In this document: one piece after another, positions 1 through 6,748 of the stretch
How the letters are laid out: each line of letters opens with the position of its first letter
Position numbering within the stretch: position 1 is the first letter of the stretch
Assembly: GCA_027058735.1 (NCBI GenBank)
Contig: JALURZ010000280.1
Span: forward strand, 1 to 7,285
From: Hyphomicrobiales bacterium
Lineage (GTDB): Bacteria > Pseudomonadota > Alphaproteobacteria > Rhizobiales > JALURZ01
Direction of reading: 5' to 3'
Length of the DNA stretch: 7,285 nt
Program-made: the position numbers and the translations under genes
The notes under the pieces: generated by a model
The model's database searches: none
The model's input: the letters and a program-made list of their open reading frames with translations, nothing else
Told to the model about the DNA's origin: nothing

Positions 1-38
1 GCCAGAAGGGGTGGCGCCCGCCCGCCACCCCTTCTGGC
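1..38. terminator. Perfect 16-bp stem-loop, possible terminator of an upstream gene
   Basis: The bases GCCAGAAGGGGTGGCG (1-16) are followed by a six-base loop (17-22) and their exact reverse complement (23-38). Such a long perfect GC-rich stem is typical of an intrinsic terminator or an mRNA 3'-end stabilising hairpin. No T-run follows on the plus strand. The bases that would follow on the minus strand lie outside the window, so direction cannot be settled. The stem starts at base 1 and may be longer. It lies 48 bases before the sigma-factor start and probably separates that operon from whatever precedes it. Confidence 0.5.
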
Positions 39-54
39 GGACCAGACACCGGGC

Positions 55-90
55 ATGAACCGGGAGACCTGCATGGCCGGCGCACGATGA
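55..90 (+). promoter_or_regulatory. Possible leader minicistron coupled to the sigma-factor start
   Basis: A frame opening at ATG 55 (MNRETCMAGAR) or at ATG 73 (MAGAR) ends in a TGA at 88-90 that overlaps the sigma-factor ATG at 87-89. The only Shine-Dalgarno-like sequence nearby, GGGAG at 62-66, is six bases before ATG 73 but 20 bases before ATG 87. Ribosomes might therefore load on the short frame and restart at the sigma gene. The two genes downstream are also joined by ATGA overlaps. The peptide is too short for its sequence to mean anything, so this is an inference from spacing only. Confidence 0.25.
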
Positions 91-665
91 CTGGCGAGGT
101 GTCGCAAGAAGCTGCCCTGCTTGCGCAGATCGCCCGCGGCGACGGTGATGCCTTCGCGCGGCTGCTGGAGCGCCATGGCGGCCTCGTTCGCGGCATCGCG
201 CGCGCCATGCTCGGGTCCGACGACGATGCGGACGATGTCACGCAGGATGTATTCCTGAAAATCTGGCAGAACCCGCACGGCTGGAAGCCAGGCGCCGCGA
301 AATATTCCACATGGCTGCACCGGGTGACCGCCAACCAGTGCCTTGACCGGCTGCGCCGGAGAAAAAAGATGACCGTTCACGACGAAATTCCCGATCGGCC
401 GGATCCGGCCCCCGGCCCGTTCGCAGCGCTGCAGGCGCGCCAGCGCGCAGCGCGCATTGAAACCGCCCTTGGCCAGTTGCCCGACCGCCAGAAGCTGGCC
501 GTCACCCTCAGCCATTTCGGCGGCTACACCAATATCGAAGCGGCCGAAATCATGGATACATCGATCGAAGCGGTCGAATCCCTGCTGTCGCGCGCCAGAC
601 GGACGCTCAAGGAGATCCTGCGCGCGGATATCGAGAATCTCATCGACACACAGGCTCTGACATGA
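87..665 (+). CDS. ECF-type RNA polymerase sigma factor
   Basis: A 192-residue sigma-70 family protein with the two-domain layout of extracytoplasmic-function sigma factors, which direct RNA polymerase to stress promoters. Region 2 spans about residues 18-95 and includes the core-binding and -10 recognition helices (DADDVTQDVFLKIW, then STWLHRVTANQCLDRLRRRKK-like sequence). A short acidic/proline linker (about 98-113) leads to region 4 (about 122-178), with a helix-turn-helix for -35 recognition containing EAAEIMDTSIEAVESLLSRA. The length is normal and region 3 is absent, as expected for ECF factors. The ATG at 87 has no good ribosome binding site of its own; the next in-frame ATG (Met41) would cut region 2, so 87 is preferred. 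The TGA overlaps the start of the next gene. The neighbours suggest a membrane-controlled stress sigma factor. The ECF subgroup cannot be assigned by eye. Confidence 0.93.
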   Translation: MTGEVSQEAALLAQIARGDGDAFARLLERHGGLVRGIARAMLGSDDDADDVTQDVFLKIWQNPHGWKPGAAKYSTWLHRVTANQCLDRLRRRKKMTVHDEIPDRPDPAPGPFAALQARQRAARIETALGQLPDRQKLAVTLSHFGGYTNIEAAEIMDTSIEAVESLLSRARRTLKEILRADIENLIDTQALT

Positions 666-1180
666 CCCGGAAACCGAAGAAACGCTGTTCGCTCGGGCAA
701 TTCGAGAAGCTGCTTGATGCCTGCGGACCGGAACCCGATGACTGGCCGCGTGAGGCGAGGGCGGGCGCGCTTGCGTTGCTGCGCCGCGATACCGCCGCCA
801 AACGCCTGCATGCCGAGGCGCTTGCCCTGGCCGCACTGCTGGAAAGCGCCGCGCCGGGCCGGGCCCCGCCGGCGCTTGTGGCGCGCATTTTGAAAGCCGC
901 CGGAAAAACCGCGCGCGATGGCCATGCCGGGTTCGACCGTGTCGTGGCGCTGCATGAGGCGGTGGACGGCGCGCATCGCGGCCGGTTGCGCGCGAACCTG
1001 CCCCACGCGGCTCTGCTCGCGGCATCGCTGATGCTGGGGGTGTGGGCCGGAGCAACCGGATTCGCCGATCAGCTTGTCACGGCGCCGCTGGAATTTGCAG
1101 GCCTCGCGCCCTCCGAAACCCTGAGCGAACGGGTCCTGCGGTTTGATGGCGACCTTGGTGATCTGGAGGAGGCACTATGA
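662..1180 (+). CDS. Single-pass membrane protein, probable anti-sigma factor
   Basis: A 172-residue protein whose ATG overlaps the sigma-factor stop (ATGA), implying coupled translation. The N-terminal part (about 1-110) is predicted cytoplasmic and helical. It contains FEKLLDACGPEPDDWP and then Ala/Leu-rich helices, a pattern I recall from uncharacterised alphaproteobacterial proteins encoded beside ECF sigma genes. One hydrophobic segment at about residues 115-135 (HAALLAASLMLGVWAGATGF) is followed by a tail of about 35 residues, presumably periplasmic. This topology fits an anti-sigma factor that binds the sigma factor inside the cell and is contacted outside by the next gene's product. 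The HxxxCxxC motif of zinc-type anti-sigma factors is absent; Cys9 and Cys21 do not form it. The role is inferred from position and topology rather than from a recognised domain. Confidence 0.72.
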   Translation: MTRKPKKRCSLGQFEKLLDACGPEPDDWPREARAGALALLRRDTAAKRLHAEALALAALLESAAPGRAPPALVARILKAAGKTARDGHAGFDRVVALHEAVDGAHRGRLRANLPHAALLAASLMLGVWAGATGFADQLVTAPLEFAGLAPSETLSERVLRFDGDLGDLEEAL

Positions 1181-1674
1181 GCGCGCAGACCCCGGCGAGC
1201 GGGCCCAAACCACGCCGGCGGCGCTGGCTTGTGGCGGCGCTGACCCTGTCGCTTGCCTTCAATCTGCTCATTGTCGGTGCGATGACGGCGCGCTATTTCT
1301 TTCATCCCGGCGGCTGGCGTCACGGCGATACAAGCACTGTCGGCGCCATGCGCTCGGCGGGCCGGCATCTGCTCTGGTCGCTGCCGCGTGAACGGCGCAA
1401 GGCGTTGCGCCGGATCGTGAAGGACCGCAGGCCGAACCTTGAGGCCTTTCGCGAGGAAATGTATCAGGCCCGCAAGGAACTGGCCGATGTGATCGGCAAG
1501 CCGGTGCTGGATGAGCAGAAAATGAAGGCCGCGCTTGGAAAGATCAAACTGGCCGAAGACAGGGCAAAGGAGGCGTTCCGCGCGCTTGGCCGCGAATTCC
1601 TCGAAAATCTGACCCCTGAAGAACGCGCGCGGTTTGCCGAAAATCTGCTCAAGCGGCGCTGGCGAAGGCACTAG
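1177..1674 (+). CDS. Membrane-anchored periplasmic heavy-metal sensor/Spy-CpxP-like protein
   Basis: A 165-residue protein with an Arg-rich N-terminus (KPRRRR, 11-16), one membrane helix (about 17-38) and a charged helical domain expected in the periplasm. The domain has long amphipathic helices (about 70-130) and a late LTPEERARF segment (145-153), as in the heavy-metal resistance/Spy-CpxP/CnrX superfamily. CnrX-type proteins sense metal and relieve an anti-sigma factor. His43 and His49, just after the membrane helix, are possible ligands but not proven ones. A strong ribosome binding site, GGAGGAGG (1165-1172), lies four bases before the ATG, which also overlaps the previous stop codon (ATGA). 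This could give more sensor than sigma or anti-sigma protein. The order sigma, membrane protein, periplasmic protein resembles cnr-type circuits with a different gene order. The ligand, whether metal or misfolded envelope protein, is unknown. Confidence 0.78.
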   Translation: MSAQTPASGPKPRRRRWLVAALTLSLAFNLLIVGAMTARYFFHPGGWRHGDTSTVGAMRSAGRHLLWSLPRERRKALRRIVKDRRPNLEAFREEMYQARKELADVIGKPVLDEQKMKAALGKIKLAEDRAKEAFRALGREFLENLTPEERARFAENLLKRRWRRH

Positions 1675-1690
1675 GGGGCCTTGCGCGTTT
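1662..1690 (+). terminator. Candidate terminator at the end of the ECF operon
   Basis: GCGAAGGC (1662-1669) can pair with GCCTT-CGC (1678-1686, one bulged G at 1683) around an eight-base loop that contains the sensor's TAG stop. A short TTT (1688-1690) follows. The stem overlaps the last codons of the sensor gene and reaches the last base of the ligA stop codon. The weak T-run makes intrinsic termination uncertain. Confidence 0.35.
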
Positions 1691-3813
1691 CACCGGGTGA
1701 TCAGGTCGAACCAGCCGTCTTCGGAAATCACGCGCACGCCCAGGCTCTCCGCCTTCTTGCGTTTCGATCCAGCCCCGGGCCCGGCAATCACCAGATCGGT
1801 CTTGCTCGACACCGAGCCTGAGACCTTGGCGCCCAGGCTCTCGGCTTTCGCCTTGGCTTCCGCGCGCGTCATGCGCTCCAGGGAGCCGGTAAACACGAGG
1901 GTCTTGCCGGCGAGGGGTGATTGCGTGTCGGCGGCCTCCAGCGGCGCCGGCCTTACCGCCTGCAACAGCTCTTCAACGACAGCCATATTATGCGGCTCGC
2001 GGAAAAACTCGGCCAGCGCACTGGCTGCCGCCTCGCCGATGCCGTCAATGGCCACAAGCTCGCCATGGGCGGCACTTTGCGGGTCCGTGCTTTCGTGCAT
2101 GGCGCTCAAGAAAACATCGCAAGACCCATAGGTGCGCGCCAGCAGCCGCGCGGTCGTCTCCCCAATGTGGCGGATGCCCAGCGCGAAGATGAACCGGTCC
2201 AGGCCGACGCCCCGCCGCTCATCGATGGCGGCGAACAGATTGCGGGCGGACACTTCGCCAAACCCCTCCCACTCCTCCAGCGGCGCAAGCCCCTTAGCCT
2301 TTATGCGTTCGGCCAGATGAAAAATGTCGGCAGGCGATCGCACCACGCCTTTTTCATGAAACAGTTCAACCTGCCTGGTGCCCAGCCCTTCGATATCGAA
2401 CGCGTTGCGCGAAACGAAATGCTTCAACCGCTCGACTACCTGGGCGGAGCAGATGAGGCCCCCGGTGCAGCGGCGGACCACATCCGCCTTGCCCGTCTTG
2501 GGATTGATTTCGCGCACCGCATGAGACCCGCATACCGGGCAGGTCTTGGGGAACCGGTAGGGCGTGGCACCGGCCGGGCGCCTGTCTGCAAGGACTTCGA
2601 CGATCTGCGGGATCACGTCGCCGGCGCGCTGGACCACCACATGATCGCCAATGCGCAGATCCTTGCGCGCGATTTCATCTTCGTTGTGCAGGGTCGCGTT
2701 GCGCACGACGACGCCGCCCACCGTGACCGGCTCCAGCTTGGCAACCGGCGTCAGCGCGCCCGTGCGCCCCACCTGAATTTCGATATCGCGCAGGATGCTG
2801 ACGGCTCTTTCGGCCGGAAATTTGTGGGCGATGGCCCAGCGCGGCGAACGCGAGCGAAATCCGAGCCGCTGCTGCCAGTCGAGCCGGTCAACCTTGTAGA
2901 CGACGCCGTCAATATCGTAGCCAAGCCCGGCGCGCGCGCGCGCGATATCGCGATAGGCATCCAGCATTTCATCAACCCTCTCGCAGCGCCGCAACAGCGG
3001 GTTAACCGGAAACCCCCAGCCCTTGAAGGCCTCGCACATCCCGGTTTGCGTCGTTGCCGGCAGCGACCCGGCCTCGCCCCAGGCATAGGCGAAAAACCGC
3101 AACGGACGCGTGGCCGTGATCGCCGGATCGAGCTGGCGCAGGGACCCGGCCGCAGCGTTTCGCGGGTTGGCGAAGGTCTTTTGCCCGCCTTGTTCCTGCG
3201 CCGCGTTGAGGGCGGTGAATTCCGCGTGGCCCATAAACACCTCCCCCCTCACCTCGAACGGGTCGGGAAACTCTTCATCCAGAATCTCAAGAGGGATTTC
3301 CTTTATGGTCCGGATATTTGCGGTCACGTTCTCACCTTCGATCCCATCCCCCCGCGTGGCCGCCATGACCAGCGCCCCGCGCTTATAGCGCAAGGAAACG
3401 GACAATCCGTCGATCTTCGGCTCCGCGGTCATCGCCACGACATCGCCTGCCCCAAGCCCCAGAAAGCGGCGTATGCGGGCATCGAATTCGCGCACGTCCT
3501 CGTCGTCAAAGGCATTGTCCAGCGACAGCATGGGGGCGGCGTGGCGCACCTTTTCAAATCCGCCGGCAGGCGCCGCCCCCACCTTGCGGCCGGGACTGTC
3601 GGCACGGACCAGCGCGGGAAAACGGGCCTCGATGGCCTCATTGCGCGCGCGCAGCGCGTCATAGGCGGCATCGGAGATTTCCGGATCGTCGTCCTGATAG
3701 TAGCGCTCGTCGTGAGCGGCGATCTCGCGTGCCAGGCGGGCCAGTTCGCGGCGCGCCTCATCTTCGCTCATGGCCTCGACGGGCAGACCGCGCACGGACG
3801 ATTTGCCGCTCAC
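1690..3813 (-). CDS. ligA: NAD-dependent DNA ligase LigA
   Basis: A full-length 707-residue bacterial DNA ligase that seals nicks in duplex DNA using NAD+, as in Okazaki fragment joining and repair. The adenylation domain (about 15-330) has the active-site lysine in EPKIDG (Lys133), the EVRGEVFM motif (187-194), DGVVYK (302-307) and WAIAHKFPAE (326-335). An OB-fold follows (about 335-412), then a zinc finger with four cysteines (Cys425, 428, 449, 455), helix-hairpin-helix repeats (about 465-605) and a C-terminal BRCT domain (about 634-705, starting GKTLVFTG). All domains are intact. The start is a GTG at 3811-3813 overlapping the recN TGA (GTGA), with a G-rich stretch just upstream, so translation is probably coupled to recN. 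An internal Met15 is a less likely start. The gene converges on the ECF operon with 15 bases between stop codons. Confidence 0.97.
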   Translation of the reverse strand: MSGKSSVRGLPVEAMSEDEARRELARLAREIAAHDERYYQDDDPEISDAAYDALRARNEAIEARFPALVRADSPGRKVGAAPAGGFEKVRHAAPMLSLDNAFDDEDVREFDARIRRFLGLGAGDVVAMTAEPKIDGLSVSLRYKRGALVMAATRGDGIEGENVTANIRTIKEIPLEILDEEFPDPFEVRGEVFMGHAEFTALNAAQEQGGQKTFANPRNAAAGSLRQLDPAITATRPLRFFAYAWGEAGSLPATTQTGMCEAFKGWGFPVNPLLRRCERVDEMLDAYRDIARARAGLGYDIDGVVYKVDRLDWQQRLGFRSRSPRWAIAHKFPAERAVSILRDIEIQVGRTGALTPVAKLEPVTVGGVVVRNATLHNEDEIARKDLRIGDHVVVQRAGDVIPQIVEVLADRRPAGATPYRFPKTCPVCGSHAVREINPKTGKADVVRRCTGGLICSAQVVERLKHFVSRNAFDIEGLGTRQVELFHEKGVVRSPADIFHLAERIKAKGLAPLEEWEGFGEVSARNLFAAIDERRGVGLDRFIFALGIRHIGETTARLLARTYGSCDVFLSAMHESTDPQSAAHGELVAIDGIGEAAASALAEFFREPHNMAVVEELLQAVRPAPLEAADTQSPLAGKTLVFTGSLERMTRAEAKAKAESLGAKVSGSVSSKTDLVIAGPGAGSKRKKAESLGVRVISEDGWFDLITR

Positions 3814-5489
3814 GTCCCACCGCCAATCAGCCGCGCGGCGGCCGCGCGCGCTTCATCGGTCACATTGGCGCCGGCCAGCATGCGGGCGATCTCCTCGCGC
3901 CGGGCGTCGGGCTCCAGCACGTCCACGCGGGTCAGCGATATATCGCCGCCATCCCTGCTGCCGGACACTTTGGTGACGCGCATGTGGCCGCCGGCGCGCG
4001 CCGCGACCTGGGGGGAGTGTGTGACCGCAAGCACCTGGGCGGTTTGCGACAGGCGCGCGAGCCGCATGCCGATCGCCTCAGCGGTGGCGCCGCTGACGCC
4101 TGAATCGACCTCGTCAAAGACCAGCGTCGGCGCACTTCCCCTGGCGGCCAGCACAACCTTGAGCGCCAGAATGACCCGGGCGAGTTCACCGCCCGAGGCC
4201 GCCTTCATGAGCGGAGCCGGATCGCTGCCCGGATTGGCGGCGAGCAGGAACGAGACCCTGTCCAGCCCGTGGCGTCCGGCCTCCTGTTCGTCGCTGTGCG
4301 TCACTTCGGTGGCGAACCGCGCCTTTTCCAGCTTGAGCGGCGGCAGTTCGTTCATCACCGCCTTGTCGAGCCTGGCCGCGGCGGCGGTTCTCTTCTTGCT
4401 CAGATCACGGGCCAGTCTGCGATACCGGCGCATGGCGGTTTCGGCGGCCTTCTCCAGTTCGGCGAGCCGGGCGCCGTCCGCATCCATGGCCGCAAGCGCG
4501 CGCGCCATTTCGTCGCGCCGGGCGGCGAGATCGTCGGCCGGCACATTATGCTTGCGCGCCGCTGCACGCAGGGCGAACAGACGCTCCTCGGTTTGCTCCA
4601 GCGTCTTTTGATCATATTCGATGGCCTCCAGGGCCCGGCTGACGGCGTCGCGCGCCTCCGCCATTTCATGCAGCACCCGATCAATGGCGGCAATCGCGCC
4701 GTCGAGCATGCCCCCGGCCTTGTCGGCAATCCGTTCCAGCCTACGCGCCGCCGCGGCCAGCCGGGCGTCCGCCGTTCCATCGCCTGCAAGGGCATCATGG
4801 GCCTCACCCAGCTCGGCGGCGAACTTCTCCGCGTGCATCATGAACCGCCTTGTATCCGCAAGCGACTGTTCCTCGCCCTTTGCCGGCGCCAACTGATCCA
4901 GTTCCGCCACCGCGTGGCGCAGGAATTCCTGCTCCGATCTGGTCCTGGCGAGGTCGTCGCGCGCGCGCTCGAATGCCGTGCGCGCCTCACGCGCCCGGTC
5001 CCAGGCATCGCGCACCGCGTCCGCGTCCCCCTCCAGCCCGGCGAAGGCATCGAGCAGGCGCCGCGCCATGCCCGGTTCCAGCAGGGCGCGATCATCATGC
5101 TGACCGTGAATTTCCACCAGCGCGCCGCCGACATCGCGCAGCAGCTTGACCGCGACCGGCGCATCGTTGATGAACGCGCGGGTGCGGCCATCGGCCGACT
5201 GCACCCGGCGCAGGATCAGTTCCCCGTCTCCCGCGATTTCATGAGAATCGAGCAGAGCGAAAACACGATGTCCGCGCGGCACCTCGAACACGGCGCTGAC
5301 GGAGCCCTGCTGCGCGCCACGGCGCACCAGCGACCCGTCGCCACGCCCGCCCAGCGCGAGGCCCAGCGCATCGAGCATGATCGACTTGCCCGCGCCGGTT
5401 TCCCCGGTCAGGACGAACAGGCCCGCCTCGAGATTGAGATCAAGGGCGTCAATGAGAACGATATCGCGAATCGAAAGGGCTGAAAGCAT
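3810..5489 (-). CDS. recN: DNA repair protein RecN
   Basis: An SMC-like ATPase of 559 residues, normal for RecN, which acts at double-strand breaks in recombinational repair. The N-terminal ATPase half has a Walker A motif GETGAGKS (29-36) and the RecN-typical IHGQHDDRALL segment (127-137). A long Ala/Arg/Glu-rich coiled coil fills about residues 150-380. The C-terminal ATPase half has the signature ASGGELARVILALK (431-444), Walker B TLVFDEVDSG (455-464) and an H-loop His491; the end carries EEIARMLAG (532-540). The start at 5489 is chosen because AAGGGG lies four bases upstream and MLSALSIRDIVLID is the family's usual N-terminus; an ATG seven codons earlier lacks a binding site. It lies 61 bases downstream of bamD and overlaps ligA. 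No LexA-type operator was recognised upstream, so SOS control is not evident. Confidence 0.96.
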   Translation of the reverse strand: MLSALSIRDIVLIDALDLNLEAGLFVLTGETGAGKSIMLDALGLALGGRGDGSLVRRGAQQGSVSAVFEVPRGHRVFALLDSHEIAGDGELILRRVQSADGRTRAFINDAPVAVKLLRDVGGALVEIHGQHDDRALLEPGMARRLLDAFAGLEGDADAVRDAWDRAREARTAFERARDDLARTRSEQEFLRHAVAELDQLAPAKGEEQSLADTRRFMMHAEKFAAELGEAHDALAGDGTADARLAAAARRLERIADKAGGMLDGAIAAIDRVLHEMAEARDAVSRALEAIEYDQKTLEQTEERLFALRAAARKHNVPADDLAARRDEMARALAAMDADGARLAELEKAAETAMRRYRRLARDLSKKRTAAAARLDKAVMNELPPLKLEKARFATEVTHSDEQEAGRHGLDRVSFLLAANPGSDPAPLMKAASGGELARVILALKVVLAARGSAPTLVFDEVDSGVSGATAEAIGMRLARLSQTAQVLAVTHSPQVAARAGGHMRVTKVSGSRDGGDISLTRVDVLEPDARREEIARMLAGANVTDEARAAAARLIGGGT

Positions 5490-5550
5490 GACGCCCCTTT
5501 TTAAGCACATGCCCGCGGTCCGGTGAAACGGTCAGATGCGGGCCTGGCCG

Positions 5551-6441
5551 CTAGAATATCTTCTTCACCGTCTTGCTGATCCACGATTGCTTGTTCTCGT
5601 TGGGCTGCAGGCCGCCGCTCGCCAGCGCGGCATAGGCGTCGCGATACCATTGGCTCTGGGGCCAGTTATACCCAAGCACGGCCGCAGCCGTCTGTGCCTC
5701 GGAATTGATGCCGAGCGCCAGATAGGCCTCGGTCAGCCGGTGCAGGGCTTCAGGCGTGTGGGATGTCGTCTGATAGTCCGTGATGACGGTGCGGAAGCGG
5801 TTGATCGCCGCGACATAGGCAAGGCGTCTGAGATAATACCGCCCGACCGTCATTTCCTTGCCCGCCAGATGGTCCTTGGTCAGAAGGATCTTGCGCTCCG
5901 CGTCCTTGGCATAGCTTGAGTCCGGGAACCGGCGCTTGACTTCGCTCAGGGCTTTCAGGGCCTTCTTGGTGGCCTCCTGGTCTCTGTTCACATCAGAGAT
6001 CTGCTCGTAGTAGCTGACCCCGATCAGATAATACGCATAGGCCGCATCCTTGTTGCCCGGATGAAGCTGGATAAAGCGCCGCGCCGATACGATCGCCGCG
6101 TCGTAATTATTGGCTTCGTAGTTGGAATAGGCCGACATCAGCATCGCGCGGCGCGCCCAGCTCGAATAGGGATGCTGGCGCTCAACCTCGTCAAACTCCT
6201 TGGCCGCCTTGATATAGTTTTTCCCGCGCAGTTCCGCGACCGCCTTGTTATACAGGCGCCCGACGGAATCCTGATCGTCCACGACCGCCGCCTCGGTCCC
6301 CGAAGGCGGCTTCTTGGCGGGGGCGCTGTCGTCATAGGAGAACCAGTCGTCCACGCCCGAACACGCGGACACCCCGGCGCTGACAACCAGAATGACCGCC
6401 AGCCGCAAAACCTGCGCCAACCATGATCGCTGCTGCGTCAT
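5551..6441 (-). CDS. bamD: Outer membrane assembly lipoprotein BamD
   Basis: A 296-residue lipoprotein of the BAM complex, which folds and inserts beta-barrel proteins into the outer membrane. The N-terminus (MTQQRSWLAQVLRLAVILVV) is a lipoprotein signal peptide ending in lipobox VSAC with lipidated Cys27. After a polar linker, TPR-like helical repeats run from about residue 60 to 270, including LYNKAVAELRGKNYIKAAKEF and the HPGNKDAAYAYYLIGVSYYEQI-type segment characteristic of BamD. The tail ends in SWISKTVKKIF. The start at 6441 is chosen because it places the signal peptide at the N-terminus; an in-frame ATG 31 codons upstream would add an Arg-rich stretch before it. The binding site is weak (GGAAA and CGGAAAA upstream). 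It heads bamD-recN-ligA. Its usual upstream neighbour in alphaproteobacteria, lpxC, is missing; ftsZ comes next, across a 428-base gap. Confidence 0.95.
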   Translation of the reverse strand: MTQQRSWLAQVLRLAVILVVSAGVSACSGVDDWFSYDDSAPAKKPPSGTEAAVVDDQDSVGRLYNKAVAELRGKNYIKAAKEFDEVERQHPYSSWARRAMLMSAYSNYEANNYDAAIVSARRFIQLHPGNKDAAYAYYLIGVSYYEQISDVNRDQEATKKALKALSEVKRRFPDSSYAKDAERKILLTKDHLAGKEMTVGRYYLRRLAYVAAINRFRTVITDYQTTSHTPEALHRLTEAYLALGINSEAQTAAAVLGYNWPQSQWYRDAYAALASGGLQPNENKQSWISKTVKKIF

Positions 6442-6523
6442 ATTTTCCGTTTCCACACCGCCTCTTGCCGCCGCCCGCCCGAGGGCGCGGTCCGCCCGCC
6501 GCCACTGGGCGCAATTGGGCCCA

Positions 6524-6533
6524 TGTGCGCACA
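6524..6533. repeat. Perfect 10-bp palindrome upstream of bamD
   Basis: TGTGCGCACA is a perfect palindrome 83 bases upstream of the bamD start codon. It could be a binding site for a dimeric regulator, but one 10-bp palindrome can occur by chance in GC-rich DNA. Confidence 0.3.
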
Positions 6534-6578
6534 ATCAGACTACCATTGCAGCCTTCGAGCCGTACGCCTAGCCGAGAA

Positions 6579-6601
6579 TTGTGGAAAAATCGTGCCCACA
6601 A
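6579..6601. promoter_or_regulatory. Operator-like dyad TTGTGG-N11-CCACAA
   Basis: Six-base arms (6579-6584 and 6596-6601) match as exact reverse complements around an AT-richer 11-base centre. This spacing puts the arms about 17 bp apart centre to centre, which suits a dimeric DNA-binding protein. It lies about 140 bases upstream of bamD. No regulator family is identified. Confidence 0.3.
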
Positions 6602-6629
6602 CCCAGATGCTTTTAGCCCAGCCGGGCGG

Positions 6630-6641
6630 GACTGGCCAGTC
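6630..6641. repeat. Perfect 12-bp palindrome in the ftsZ-bamD gap
   Basis: GACTGGCCAGTC is a perfect 12-bp palindrome in the middle of the gap. It may be a protein site or part of an RNA structure; no function can be assigned. Confidence 0.3.
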
Positions 6642-6680
6642 TTGGAGGAAAAATAAGGTGAACGGGGAGAAACGCCAGCC

Positions 6681-6710
6681 CCGGGGGCGGAAAAAACCGC
6701 TCCGCCCCGG
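6681..6710 (-). terminator. GC-rich hairpin downstream of ftsZ, possible terminator
   Basis: Read on the minus strand, CCGGGGCGGA (6710-6701) pairs with TCCGCCCCCGG (6691-6681) with one bulged base, giving ten pairs around a nine-base loop rich in T. It lies about 160 bases past the ftsZ stop codon and would be strong in RNA. The T-run is in the loop rather than after the stem, so this is not a classical intrinsic terminator. Confidence 0.35.
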
Positions 6711-6748
6711 CGCGGACAGCCGCCGCGGCCGATCAACACCTCTCAACC

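Noticed and set aside
57..86. GAACC before the sigma gene as an ECF -35 element
   Set aside because: No matching -10 element at 16-17 bases, and a start there would leave almost no leader.
524..1671. Minus-strand frames opposite the ECF operon
   Set aside because: Their composition (Arg, Ala, Ser rich) and lack of domains mark them as shadows of the three plus-strand genes.
1921..4611. 896-codon open frame on the plus strand, antisense to ligA and recN
   Set aside because: Both minus-strand genes are complete with intact motifs. The plus frame is low-complexity (Arg, Ala, His, Gly rich), as expected from the opposite strand of GC-rich coding DNA.
4269..5483. 404-codon open frame antisense to recN
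   Set aside because: It is a shadow of recN in GC-rich DNA, with no recognisable domain or ribosome binding site.
5490..5510. Seven-codon extension of RecN from ATG 5510
   Set aside because: It lacks a ribosome binding site, whereas AAGGGG lies at the right distance before ATG 5489.
5511..5543. GCCCGC...GCGGGC inverted repeat between bamD and recN as a terminator
   Set aside because: Only six pairs with a loop of over 20 bases and no T-run after it on the minus strand; probably chance.
6442..6534. N-terminal extension of BamD from ATG 6534
   Set aside because: It would place an Arg-rich 31-residue stretch before a proper lipoprotein signal peptide.
6332..6739. 135-codon minus-strand frame with a GTG start after AGAGG, running into bamD
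   Set aside because: Low-complexity Arg/Gly/Pro sequence that overlaps the bamD signal peptide region out of frame. It shows no LpxC-like or other known motif.
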